DNA of 64,000 bases from Brachynemurus nebulosus (lineage: Eukaryota; Arthropoda; Insecta; Neuroptera; Myrmeleontidae): NCBI GenBank assembly GCA_035578155.1, contig JAPWDM010000008.1, positions 32,448,280 to 32,512,279 of the forward strand, in the 5' to 3' direction. Below, in pieces: positions 44,601 to 56,001 of the stretch. How positions within the stretch are numbered: position 1 is the stretch's first letter; every line of letters begins with the position of its first letter. The translations under genes and the position numbers were made by a program. A model generated the notes under the pieces. The model made no database searches. It had not been told where the DNA came from and saw only the letters and a list, made by a program, of their open reading frames with translations.

Positions 44601-45637
44601 ATATCATGTAAACCAAACTTTATCGTATACAATAAATCAGTGTTTTTCAAAGTGGTGTTCTGCGTGCAGTCGCCATGTGTTGTGCGAATGGCGTCCGTGG
44701 GAAAATTTATGAAAGAGACAATATGGTATGCTCTTGGTCACAAGAATATTTGTTCCTTTTTCTACTCGCCAAAAAATTTTTCTGAGCGATTAGTTAACCA
44801 TATTTCAAGGTCACGAGGTTGCAATCGAACAGGCTTGTCTCCGTTTTTTTCTTTTGTTCGCCAATTTTCTTGATGCAGTGTTCTGCTTAAACTACAGAAC
44901 TGAAAAACTGTTCCACTATAAAAAAAAATTAGGTGACATTTTTGTAGATGTACCTACTGAAGCAAATTTATTCATACATTACTATTCTATTTCTACATAT
45001 AAAAATCTGTCGTTCGTACGGTGCAAGCGGTCATTTTAATGTGATTTAGTCTTTTACTGTTCGTCATGGGGTTCACTTCGTAACAAGTATAATTGTCTTT
45101 TTAATCGACTTTGTTTTTTTAAGTAAATTTTTTTTAATTGTTGGTTGTTAGTTAAATAGGTCAGCCATGACAGTATATACTATATATATATGCAAGCTGC
45201 GTAGTCATTCACACGATATTACACTAATACATTCGTATGTTTGTGTAGACACAATGATGTGTTTTGTTGTATGTATCATAATCGTTTGGTAGGGGTAGCA
45301 GTGTCCATGTTATTTGCCGGCGACAGCGGGCACGGTAGTTATGTGAAATAGAAAATTGAGATCTTTATATATCTGATTTCAATGTTGAACGTTATAAGGT
45401 CTTCGCCAGGGCAAAGTTAGTTCAGTGAGAAAATTTTGATTAAACTTGTTCTGATCACTTACGAGTTACGTCACTAAAGTAAAGAGACGCAAGCATATAT
45501 TCCTGCTGTTAGTGACCATAACAAGAAAATACATTGTTTAACGCTGATTTTTCTCTATGTTCAAAAAAATAGGTATGAACGGTCCCACCCATACACCGCA
45601 TTACAGTAGTAGTTAGTAGTAAGATAAATATAACTTA

Positions 45638-45640
<3 letters not shown>
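44601..45640. other. AT-rich stretch, possible hAT-type start
   Basis: 44639-44661 reads CAGTGTTTTTCAAAGTGG, which resembles hAT 5' ends, but no partner was found. Frames at 44640-44873 and 44854-45039 have no transposase motifs. Confidence 0.35.

Positions 45641-45711
<71 letters not shown>
45641..45711. repeat. (TA)n microsatellite, left of MITE
   Basis: A TA run ending exactly where the long-TIR MITE begins. Confidence 0.95.
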
Positions 45712-45713
<2 letters not shown>

Positions 45714-46420
45714 AGGTGGTCCAGAATTATGTACCGTAATTGCTAGAGCTGGTAGTACGTTCAAAAATAATGGTACCTGTTCATGTACACTTTTTTTCAA
45801 AACTCAATAATAAGGGAGATACAACTCTGTAAAGGGGTGAAACGAAAACCATTATTTCTTAAATATTTTCCAAACGCTTTTGAATAACGGATTAATATTT
45901 TAGGGGTACTTATTTTGGGTTAGAAGGATTAAATTTATGTCAACACTTATTCACTACTCATGACTAAGGGGTGGTTTTGGGTGGTACGTGTGAGTTATCA
46001 CGTCTTTTCTTTTTTAACTTGCAATTATTTAAACAAAATCCTTGATAATATGATTCCTCAGACAATTTCACGCAAAAAAGGTATACTTGTTACATTGCGA
46101 TAAATATTACCGTTTTCGAGTAATTTAAAGTAGAAGTATCTATTTCCAAATTATCCCCTAATCATAAGTGATGGAATAATTGATACCATAAATTTAATTA
46201 TCTTAATGCTCATACGCACCCCTAGATTATGAATCGAGTAATCAAAAGCGCCCAAAATTGTTTTTAAAAGAAGAAGTTAGTTTCGTTCCACCCCTGTACA
46301 TTTTACCCCTCTGCTTTATCTCCCTTATTATTGAGTTTTGGAAAAAAGTGTAAATGAAAAGGTACCATTATTTTTGAACATACTATCAGCTCCGGTAATT
46401 ACGGTACATAATTCTGGACC

Positions 46421-46424
<4 letters not shown>
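45712..46424. mobile_element. long-TIR MITE inserted within (TA)n
   Basis: Starts GGTGGTCCAGAATTATGTAC (from 45715) and its mirror ends at 46424. The arms stay similar for about 150 bp through TTCAAAAATAATGGTACC and CTCAATAATAAGGGAGATA. Both ends open directly into TA microsatellites, so insertion into TA is implied. The frames at 45561-45800 and 46338-46574 are the two translated arms. No transposase. Confidence 0.8.
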
Positions 46425-46487
<63 letters not shown>

Positions 46488-46488
46488 G

Positions 46489-46567
<79 letters not shown>
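46425..46567. repeat. (TA)n microsatellite, right of MITE
   Basis: A TA run with TACATA and TGTATA interruptions at about 46473-46503; the longest TA tract in the window. Confidence 0.95.
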
Positions 46568-46570
<3 letters not shown>

Positions 46571-47469
46571 GTAAAATTCTGTAAATAATTTCTTCAAGAA
46601 ACTAAGAAAATTTACTACTTGTAAAACTATTTTCCTCAAGAAATTCATCCCACACATTATATCTATGTATAGAAGAAACAAACACATATCTGCACCAACA
46701 CTTACTACCTACTTTAGATGTAGATAATATCTATAGCATAAGTAAGTCTTCAGTAACATTATCTAACTAATGTACGAAACAAAAGTTGTATAGATACCTA
46801 CCTATGTATATATGTTCATACATATAAAACAAAAGATAAACAAACAAGAACTAAACAGTCGGTAAAGCAGAGCGACTACCTTGTCGGTGTGCCGACATAG
46901 TTGGTTGTTGTCGAAGTTCGAAGACTACCAGAAACAATAAAACCACCGCCAGAATGAAAGAGTACGAAAACATTCTTTTTGTCAACGAAACAAGCTCAAA
47001 CGTCTTTTAATTGTTAAAATTCCAGTTCAAAACACAAGAAAGAGATTCCCCTGCCGAAGTATTTATCATATATATTGTTTTCTTCTTTCATCCATACGAT
47101 GTCATTTATAGTATGTATAAATCTGGTTGCTTGTACTAGTACACAAAGTGATAGAAATAGAAAATTTTCCAGTAGAATGAAAGGATATTTTGTAATTTTG
47201 TGTTCAGTTTTTGAATTGTTTGATTCATCAAGTGTTTTATTTATCGTTATTGTATACTATGTTTGCTAGTGTATCTGGATTTTGTCAAACGGACTTATAG
47301 TGGTGAGAGCGCCATAATATATAAATATTTGTGGTAATGAATATCAAAGAGATTTTAAGACAATACCATTTTCTTCAATTCTGAGAAAGAATGTTTTTAA
47401 ATTTTATTAAAGGCATTGTTGTCCCTATTTATTAGCAGGTTCTGGTTTTTCTTCTCGAATCATTTCAAA
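46568..47469. other. anonymous AT-rich stretch
   Basis: No gene. A small perfect hairpin TGTCGG-TGTG-CCGACA lies near 46883. The frame at 47075-47269 is featureless. Confidence 0.4.
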
Positions 47470-47730
47470 TTCGAATTTATAAAAAAACATGATGGTCGTG
47501 ATGTGGATGACTGACCGTTATATTTTTGTGTATTTTTCAACGCTGAATCCGGATCAGAGATCAAAAAAATTCATATACCTCTAAATTTTAAATAGGTGTA
47601 AATTTATAAGTATCAATAGTACAGAAAGGCTAGTATGAATGGGCACTTTGCAACCCTTGGGGTCTTCTATTATTTACAAGGGCTCCATCAAGGGTGTAAT
47701 ATTCCACAAAGGTCTGTCCTCTATATCCAT
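47470..47730 (-). repeat. dispersed repeat family R36, inverted copy
   Basis: The reverse complement matches 37310-37580, including AGGGTTG-AAAGTGC, GGAGCCCTTGTAAATAAT, GATCTCTGATCCGGATTC and ATCACGACCAT. Confidence 0.6.
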
Positions 47731-47956
47731 CCATCCGAACATTTCTAGCTTACAAGCTTTTGAGAATACATGGGAGTCATGATGGAGGGGTAAACTCAGC
47801 TAAAAAATCAACTCGTTACGGGTACCCTTTGTTGAAAGGGACTAGAGAAAGATGTAAGACAGCAAATTTTTCTTGTTCTTATTGCGCAATGGTTGCAGTG
47901 CACTGAGCAGAACAGTACTCAGCTACTTTATCCGTACCCGTCTAAGAGATGGAAAG

Positions 47957-48372
47957 AACCCAAAATTCACAAGAGGTATTAGAAATTCTTTTAAGACCAG
48001 AAAGATGTATTCTAGAGTCTTTTAATATAATAATCTACCAAAATCTACCAACGGTATTGAATTTGCATAGTGTACAAACGTGCAGAACGCAGAAGTCGGG
48101 TATAGAAAGTTAAGTCAGACAAGGCGGAGCAAATGTTCAATGGTTGTAGAAGGACGTGTACGAGAGCTCGATAATTTCTGTACTGAAAAAAATGAATCTT
48201 CTCATATCTTTCTGCGCCTTCCTGCATCCTACTGATCGAGAGATGTTTTTTTACGTTCTTTAAGGGTTAGTCTTGATGTGAAAACACAATATCGCTGGGT
48301 GATTTCTCTCTTTCAAAATACATCTTTCCGGTCTTCAAAGATTTTCTAATATTTCTTGTAAATTTGGGGTGA
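47957..48372. repeat. inverted-repeat (foldback-like) element
   Basis: Left 47957-48015 and right 48303-48372 are mirror images through CCAAAATTCACAAGAGGTAT, TTTTAAGACC and AGAAAGATGTATTCT. The arms are about 60 bp and diverged. Exact ends and target duplication are not clear. Confidence 0.5.
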
Positions 48373-48485
48373 TTCAACCTCTTAAATGAGTACATACAAA
48401 GAAACTGAGAGCTGATCTGCTCAATGTTCTTCTGAAGCTAGTCTCTCTTAAATCCATATAAGTGTCACTAGTGAAACATTATTTA

Positions 48486-49205
48486 TTAAGGGGTTGGTGG
48501 GTTTCAGAGGCTCAAAACTAGCGTTACTATATTTTTTTTAATATATACAATCATATATTTTATTTAAACAATTATATTTCACAATTATCAAAGATATATA
48601 TTTAAATAGTATTTTGTGAAATTTTTATTTAAAAATTCCGAAAACTCATCCGTTGGTACCACATCTCCCTTGACGTCTCAAAAAAAATGCTCTTGCCGTG
48701 GACAGCATAACTCATTATTGGTTCATTTAAAATCAAAAAACCAAAAATATTTCGCAAGTACATGGACAAATCTCGTTATTGGACCAAGAAAAAAAATTAA
48801 AATTTGAATTTTTGACAGACTTTGAACAAAAAAACACATTTTTTGGTAAAATTTTCGCCATGTATTGGCTCGAAAAAATTAGTTGTAATAAAAATATTAA
48901 AAAAAAATCCTTCGTTCAATGACTAGATAATGTTATTTCAAAGATGTGTGCAAAATTTGAACAAAATTGCTTCATAACTTTTTGAGAAATCATGTCTTAA
49001 AAAATTGAGTTTTGAGATAAACGCGTTTTAAGTTTACTGCGCTGCACTGACGTGGCCTGATGGGCGGAACTTCCGAAGGGTCTATCTCTTAGAATTTTTC
49101 TCGAATCGATTTGAAATTTTAGGAGAATATTTTAAAGATATTGTACTATTTAATAAGACAAAAAAATGGATTTTTTAAAATTTCCAAACCCACCTAACCC
49201 CTTAA
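48486..49205. mobile_element. TTAA-flanked TIR element, 712 bp
   Basis: TTAA at 48486-48489 and 49202-49205. Inner ends GGGGTTGGTGGGTTT and (reverse complement) GGGGTTAGGTGGGTTT. A TTAA duplication points to a piggyBac/Kolobok-type mover. No transposase; the 63-codon frame at 48616-48807 is unrecognised. Confidence 0.75.
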
Positions 49206-49949
49206 CTGAATTTATAGGGATCCATTTTTCCGTTTTTTCTTATCCCACTCTAGAAAATCCAAGCTTGTAAACCACTCCATTTAAATAAATATTATCTCAC
49301 AAATACCCGTCTATGACATTCTCATTTACAAATTGTAAATATGCATTATCGCATTTTCTACCATGTAATTCGACAAATGTCAATTAAAGAAAGATTATCT
49401 TTTATAAAACAGCACACTATCACCTCGGGTTCTTCGACTCTACACCATTCAGATAGTAGCTTTAAATACACTATATACATTTGTATGGGTAACATAATAT
49501 GCTGTCCCATTATCTATCTGGTGTCCGTAATTAACTATCGCTTAGTTTAGCTTAGCAAGCTCAAATACCAGCAGCTTCATTTGATTCATTCGCTCGCTCG
49601 GCATATTGTATAATAATGGCAATTGTTAAATGTCAATTTACATCTTAATCCATTGAAAATTGCACCACTATTCGCTTTTTATTTGCCATCTTTTATTTTA
49701 ATCGTCAATTGTTTTACAATAATATAATTGCATACAGTAACGGGAAAAAAATTGTGAACACTGCAGCATATTGTAATAAAATTAAGGAATATTGTTTGAT
49801 AGTAAATTCAATGTGTCATACTTTTCTGTCTTAAAATTTTTGATGAAGAAGGAATTGCTCTTGAAAACTTAACTGATGGTAAAGAAATTACTTTCTGAAA
49901 TATGACACACTGATCCGATGAGAATGGGTAGCAGCCGGAACTGTTGCCT
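49206..49949. other. AT-rich stretch with a Tc1-type end
   Basis: 49734-49770 reads TACAGTAACGGGAAAAAAAT then TGTGAACACTGCAGC, Tc1/mariner-like, without a partner end. Otherwise nothing recognised. Confidence 0.4.
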
Positions 49950-50133
49950 CAAGGCCTGGGTACAAGAAGGTGGCCCAGATTTATTAGTAATAGGTCTGGA
50001 AAAATAATTAATAAAAGAGAAAAGCAACTTTCGCTTGTTTTTTTTTCTGCATATTTTTCCTTATTGACTGTATTTTTGAGGAGAAACTTTGCTTCTGGGC
50101 CCCCGGGGCCCGTTACTTCCCTTCAGAGCTCTG
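49950..50133 (-). mobile_element. hAT-like MITE D, diverged
   Basis: Right end (reverse complement) CAGAGCTCTGAAGGGAAGTA, then ACGGGCCCCGGGGGCCC. This follows the layout of MITE A's CAGGGCCGTGGAGAGAAATG, ACGGGCCCCGGG. The left end CAAGGCCTGGGTACAAGAAG is weakly related. No clear 8-bp duplication. Confidence 0.55.
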
Positions 50134-52857
50134 ATAACAGCGATCAACATGAATTTTGTCCTTTTTCCATTTTTTATACGCTATGAAATAGGAAAAACAC
50201 AATATTCCAATTTGCTTTTAACTGATTATTTTTCAGAGCAGCAAAGATGCAATAAAAAGGCGCAAAAAAGTAAAAATGATTATTTTTATTTAGACACTTC
50301 ATTGTTAATAGATCAGAATATGGAAATTTATTTGCATATTTGCTTATAACGACTTAAAATCAAGCAAAATCCTGATTTCTTCAACTTAAAAAAAACTTTA
50401 TAACTTCGGATATATCAACTTTATTGCATAAAGAAGAAATTTGTTTTAGTAAAGTACAAAATACTTTTAAAAAAAATTCAAAAATGTTATTTTTTTTAAC
50501 TTATATAAACAATTTCCGTTTAAAAAGACGAATTTGATCAGGTTGCCAGGTGGTAACTTTCATAGTTAGCACTATTATGCAAAAAAAGTTCCATACAAAT
50601 AATTTTGACCATTCACGTGCCAGCTTAAGCAGCTCTGATTCAGAAAAATTTTTGTTTTTTTTTGTCGGCCAATGTATTTAATATCAAAAGCAATTCGGGT
50701 ATCTGTCAAGGAAACGCTATAAGTCTATAAGCTTGTCAAGATATTCTAATATAACTATTTTAATATAATTTTCTTAGAATCAGAAGTTTATAATCATTAA
50801 CATATTTCTATGAATAGTAAATTAGTAGGAAACTATTTGCAAAAGTATATCATTATCTGTACAATATTAACTATTTATAGTGGTAATATGTATTTAGACA
50901 AGAATAATGCCACACCTTTATCAAAAATTTCAAATTTAGTCATTTCAATGATACATAGAAATATAACAAATACTACGAAATGAGAAATTCCCAATAAAGA
51001 CTTATTCAAAATGGGGTATTTGACAGTATCCAAGAAAAACAATAAAAACAAACTTTAATAAAAATTTATAATAAAAGACAGCAATTTGTTATGTTAATTC
51101 ATCCTATCATTATTTAATTTAAAAAAAATTAACTAAAAAAATAATTTTTCAGCTAAAAATGACGTCAGCAGAAACGGACTGTGACGTTACATTCTTTTAT
51201 ATTTCAACGCTGTCGCCACTAGGATCGCTCTTTAAATACTAACTATGGAAACATAACTATAGAAATTAATCTGAATTTTATTAATTTTTTAAAAAATCAA
51301 CAATTTTTTTTCCTAGTTATAAGGACACCTGTTGCTATCTAGAAAATGTGACGTAATTGAAACTAATGAGCAAATGAAACAAATATTAAATTAATTTTTT
51401 TAACGATTTTTGGCATTATTTGTAAAAATTAAAATTACCTATGTATGATACACGCATAATGCATAGATATGTGTATTTTAAAATAGTTTTCCAAAATTAG
51501 TCAAATTGCCCATTCGATTTTTTATTTCATTTTGTTTTTATTTTCATTCCTCAGCACTTTGGAAAAGTCATAAATTTAAAGTCAAATTTCTATTATTTTA
51601 GATTTTATAGACATTTTAATATAAAAATACACCCTTGGTCTATTTGGGCAAACGTTATTTGCTCACAACTGAATTAATACCAAAATATTAAACATAAGTA
51701 TAGAAGTAAATGGTGACCGCGCACCTTATTTTCCTAAGATACAATTATTCATACCAACGTGTTACTTATGTATACAGTTGACTTGAATGAATATTTAAAC
51801 TTAACTCATTTGTTGTGCGAAAACATCCACAGAAACGTTATATCCAACTAAAGGTATGGAAGATACGTATGTCAAAATAATACTACATACAGTCAAAACA
51901 AGAAAACTAATTTTCTCCGTGTCATAGCATGTCATAATCTTGACAAATATCAATGGTGACATTTTATCGTGGCGACATACTAGCATTGAATCTATACGTA
52001 GATGGATAGATGTTTCTTAGTTTTAGAAAATCTAATTTAAAAAAAAAAATTATAAAAATCATCAAATGTATAAATATCAAATCAGATACTTATTTTCGCT
52101 TGGGAACCTATAGATACTATTAAACGAGAAATCTTAAAATCGTAAAATTTCCTTTTTTTCTCTCGGAAACGGCTCTAACGATTTTGATGAAATTTGCTAT
52201 GGAAGAGTCTTTGAGTCTTAGAAGCGATTTAGCTAGGTCACACAATTCACCAAAAATTCATTCAGAGAGTCTGTTTGAGTCTCCTAACTTCCAAGTGAAT
52301 GTTAGTTTTTCAATGGCTACTAGTTAAATATATTTTGCAATATTAATAAATATTCAAGAACGTCAAGTAAAATCAGTATAAAAGATAAAAGTAAAAACTG
52401 ACATGTTTCAACCATTTAAATGGCCATCATCAGAGCAAAGAATCGTAAGAATCACCTTATGTAATCAAAGAAAATTAATTATTTAAATACTATTTTAGTG
52501 AACGAACCAAATTCTTAAAAAAATTTCAGCATAAAAAAAATAACTCCATGGAGACAAGGAGTAGTCATGAATAAACTGTACGTCAAAGAACGAGATAAGA
52601 TTAAAATTGAAGAATTATAGAAAAAACTTGTAAATTTTCATTAATAAATATTTCTATACTTACCTATAGGTAAAATTATTTAAGGCTGATCTGACTTCAT
52701 TAAACAAATGCAACAATTGAAGCAACATTAGACATACCAAATTTTTGGTCTCTTTTCCTTTTTTATGTTAAACTAACTATAGTAACCTAATTTTGCTTCA
52801 TTTGTTAATGACGTCAAACCAACTTTGGATAAAATTTGATCTATCTGCTTAATAAAT
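50134..52857. other. anonymous AT-rich stretch
   Basis: No gene in 2.7 kb. 52400-52437 (TGACATGTTTCAACCATTTA, ATGGCCATCATCAGAGC) reads like the end of an interspersed element but has no visible partner. 52150-52220 (CTCTAACGATTTTGATGAAA) is of the same kind. Confidence 0.4.
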
Positions 52858-53179
52858 ATTTAACACTGACTGACTGACTGACAGACAACGCACAGCCTAA
52901 ATCGTTTGGTTTAGAAGAATAAAATTTTGCACAGGAGTTCCGCATATAACGTAGGTGAGTACCTACTAAGAAAGAATTTTTGAAAAGTCTACCCCCGAGT
53001 GGGTTAAATAGGGGACGAAAATTTGTGTGGAAATTCGTCATTTTTGAAGTTAGAGATATATAGAAATATGTTACTATGGCTGTTAAAGTAAATAATATCC
53101 TATTTAATAAATTTTTGACACTGATTGACATCGTGAGATGTTGCTGATGGTAAATCCCATCGAGTGGGTATACGGCTAG
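52858..53179 (+). mobile_element. Helitron-like non-autonomous element, copy 1
   Basis: Ends TATACGGCTAG followed by T, with a small hairpin CCCA-TCGAG-TGGG (53156-53168) just upstream, as Helitron 3' ends have. It begins TTAACACTGACTGACTGACT and matches 62806-63121 (inverted) over its length. The first base pair is TT rather than TC here. The 96-codon frame is translated repeat. Confidence 0.65.
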
Positions 53180-54367
53180 TATATCACATAATATATTTAT
53201 AATATTATTCGTATATAGAACCCTTTGTCGTAATATATTGCGAACATTGCGAATTTACAAAAATTATTTACAAAGAAACATTTTTCTCGGCAACCCGTTT
53301 ACATAGGACAATCGTTCAAAAACGTATCATAAAAATTTTAAAATTTGAGAAATTTTTGTAAAAAGATTATCTTTCTGAGCTTCTGGGCATCTGACGTGTC
53401 TGGCTCAGGAACTCGTGTCGATATATAAGTATATACATACATGAATCTTAATAAATGCCACTTTCAACTCAAAGTAAATTTTTATCATAGTCCCGCCGGG
53501 TTTAAGTTTTGTCATGACATTGGTTGTAATAAATGAATTTTTCGATTCGAAAATTCGTCAAAATTCATGCTCAATGCAACCGTGTAAACTTTAACTCATA
53601 CTACGGTAAACTTTAATTCCAATGCAGCAACTACATTCTCGCGAAGTTGACCGAGTACGAGAGTGTAGAAGGTCACTTCGTTGTTATTTTCACGTTGTTC
53701 CTCGTGGTTGGTGTTATAACGCTATTCCAACTTCAGCGAGGAACTTCGGCGAGGAACTTCGTCCTGCCTCGACGAAAATGTATAGCCTACTTTACAATGG
53801 TCAAATAATAATTGTGCCTCCGTTATATTATAATTAAAAATAACAATTGAACACCATTTAATATTATTTGTTGACTTTCAAAGATCAATAATTATTAACA
53901 TAAATTTTTCAATTTATTTATATATAATTAATATTACTACAGCAAAATCGTAAACAAACAAACAAACAAACAAAAACACTACCAACCTGACAATCGGTGT
54001 GCCTACAATATATAGGTACTGACAAAACAAATAAAACAGCACTAATTAATTAAAACTATTTTACATAATAAATTAACGGGAATATATTTTCGGAAACATA
54101 ATTTACTACTAATTTTGTAGGTACCGGTTGATGTATATTGTATAACATAGGTGGTGTAGTAGCTTGGTTTAAATAAATTAGTTTTTTTTTCTTTTATTTT
54201 TCACTATTTAATATTTAATAATATTGTGTTTAATTTATTAAAATTTATTTCCACAGGGTAACATATACAATATGTATGTAATGTACATTCATTTGTTTAC
54301 ATCAGCGTTCGGCTGTTCACACTTTACACGGCTACCGGGTGTCTACATAAAAAAAATTGTGAGTGTG
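53180..54367. other. AT-rich stretch with one GC island
   Basis: 53615-53780 is markedly GC-richer. It has a hairpin CTACATTCTCG/CGAGAGTGTAG (53631-53669) and a 13-bp tandem GCGAGGAACTTCG twice near 53738. The 71-codon frame there has no known domain. (CAAA)6 at 53951-53972. Probably a repeat fragment. Confidence 0.4.
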
Positions 54368-54810
54368 CCTAAGATGGGCGGTAGTAATTTCCGCACCAAA
54401 CAAAATATTATAGGTAAATTCCGCACTCATCTTTTGAAACTATCATAACCCTATGTGTATTTTCCGCACTAAACAAGTGAAAATAAACCTAATTATTTTT
54501 TGATACAATTATATTTAACTGGTGTATATGATACGTAAACACGGTGTCAATTTAAAAACAAGCCAGGCTTTGTATCTTTAGAACGGTAATAGGTAATTGA
54601 AATCTGTTAAATCAGTTTCTAGAACATAAAGCGGGAACCATTATGACCGGTATGGGAAACTTTTACAACCAACTCCTTAGACTTCAGCGACCTCAATCCC
54701 ATTTTTTAAATGGTAAGACCGCACTTATGGTATATCATTAGAAAGTTCTTTAAAAATACTGTTCATTAGTACCAAACACGTAACATTAAATTATGGAATA
54801 TTTTTTGAAG

Positions 54811-55025
54811 ATAGGTTAGGTTAGTTTAATTAGTTTTGACAATATACTTCGACTTTGATATAAAGCTAGGTGGTAAGGTTAGTTAAGGTTAGGTTAGTTT
54901 AGTTTTAACAATATATTTCGACTTTGATATAAAAACTAGGTGGTGAGGTTAGTTTAGGTTAGGTTAGTTCAGTTAGTTTTGATAATATACTGCGACTTTA
55001 TATAAAATTAAGTGGTGAGTTTAAT
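54811..55025 (+). repeat. TTAGG-flavoured tandem array, about 70-74-bp units
   Basis: Units start at GGTTAGGTTAG near 54813, 54887 and 54957 and continue through CTTCGACTTTGATATAAA and CTAGGTGGTRAGGTTAGTT. The array ends in AACTCGGCAATTCCC. It lies inside the 8-bp-duplication element. Confidence 0.85.
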
Positions 55026-55529
55026 TAACTCGGCAATTCCCATGCCGCGATCTATGGACAAAATATTCTTATTTTGTGCTAATTTTTATCTTTAGGTACT
55101 CAACATATAAAAATAAATAATTGAAAAAAAATACCCTTTAGTTTTTTTTAAATGGCGTGTCAATTATAGGTCATACGAGCCGTTATTTGTAATATGAACT
55201 GATAAAACGGTATGAAATTACCGGTAAAAAATCACTTTCATTATAAGCTTCATTCTTAAATAATAATTTGTTATAACAATAATAACGGTACCTACTTTTT
55301 AGACATTTTTATAACAGCGAAAATACCACAATATACACTCACGTGCAATAAAACAGCAAATCGTTTGAAACAACAGAATTAATTTGACTGTTAACATAAC
55401 TTCAGTGTTGCCAAATTAAAACCATGAATACTACTAAGTATTAACATTTTAGTCGTAACACATTTATTTTTAAAATTTGTTATATTGTCTGTAAAAAAAA
55501 TCACAAATCACTGTCACCTAGAGGTGACA

Positions 55530-55635
55530 CTGGGAATTCCCGAGTTAAGGTTAGGTTAGTTTAGTTAGCTTTGATAATATACTTCGACTTTGATATAAAA
55601 CTAGGTGGTGAGGTTAGTTAAGGTTTAGTTTGTTT
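55530..55635 (+). repeat. second TTAGG-flavoured unit
   Basis: GGGAATTCCCGAGTTAAGG, then the same GGTTAGGTTAG...CTAGGTGGTGAGGTTAG unit as 54811-55025, same orientation, about 500 bp downstream. A palindrome GTCACCTAGAGGTGAC immediately precedes it. Confidence 0.8.
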
Positions 55636-56001
55636 AGTTTCCCTTTGCCCGAATTCTTATGAAATAAAAGCAGTTAATTGAAAATGAGTCACCTGTCTGA
55701 TTAGAATTTTAAACATTTTCCTTTGTCTAAATTTTCATGATAATAAGGAGCTAGCTGAATATTAATCACCTTCATAATTAGCATTTCCTTTCGTCCAAAT
55801 TTCTAAAAATGTAGTTTCGTTTTTTTGTGTATATTTTAGGAATAAATGGAATGGCAATTATCAAAAGTCTCACCCGGTATATAGGTTTGTCGTGTACATA
55901 CTTATGTTAATTTTCTGATTAGTGCGGAATTTACCACATAAATTAACAAACAGTTGATGCACTTTAAAAAAAGTCCGGAAATTACATGCGCCCCCTAAGA
56001 T

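Larger units (their letters stand above)
54376..55993. mobile_element. 1.6-kb TIR element with 8-bp target duplication
   Basis: CCTAAGAT occurs at 54368-54375 and 55994-56001. Ends GGGCGGTAGTAATTTCCGCA and (reverse complement) GGGCGCATGTAATTTCCGGA. A second inverted motif GTAAATTCCGCACT lies subterminally at about 54414 and (inverted) about 55925. 8-bp duplications suggest hAT or another 8-bp superfamily, but the GGGCG ends are atypical for hAT. It carries TTAGG-like arrays and no transposase. Confidence 0.75.

Noticed and set aside
54811..55025. True telomeric TTAGG array
   Set aside because: Only two or three TTAGG-like words per 70-bp unit, embedded in a larger unit inside a TIR element.
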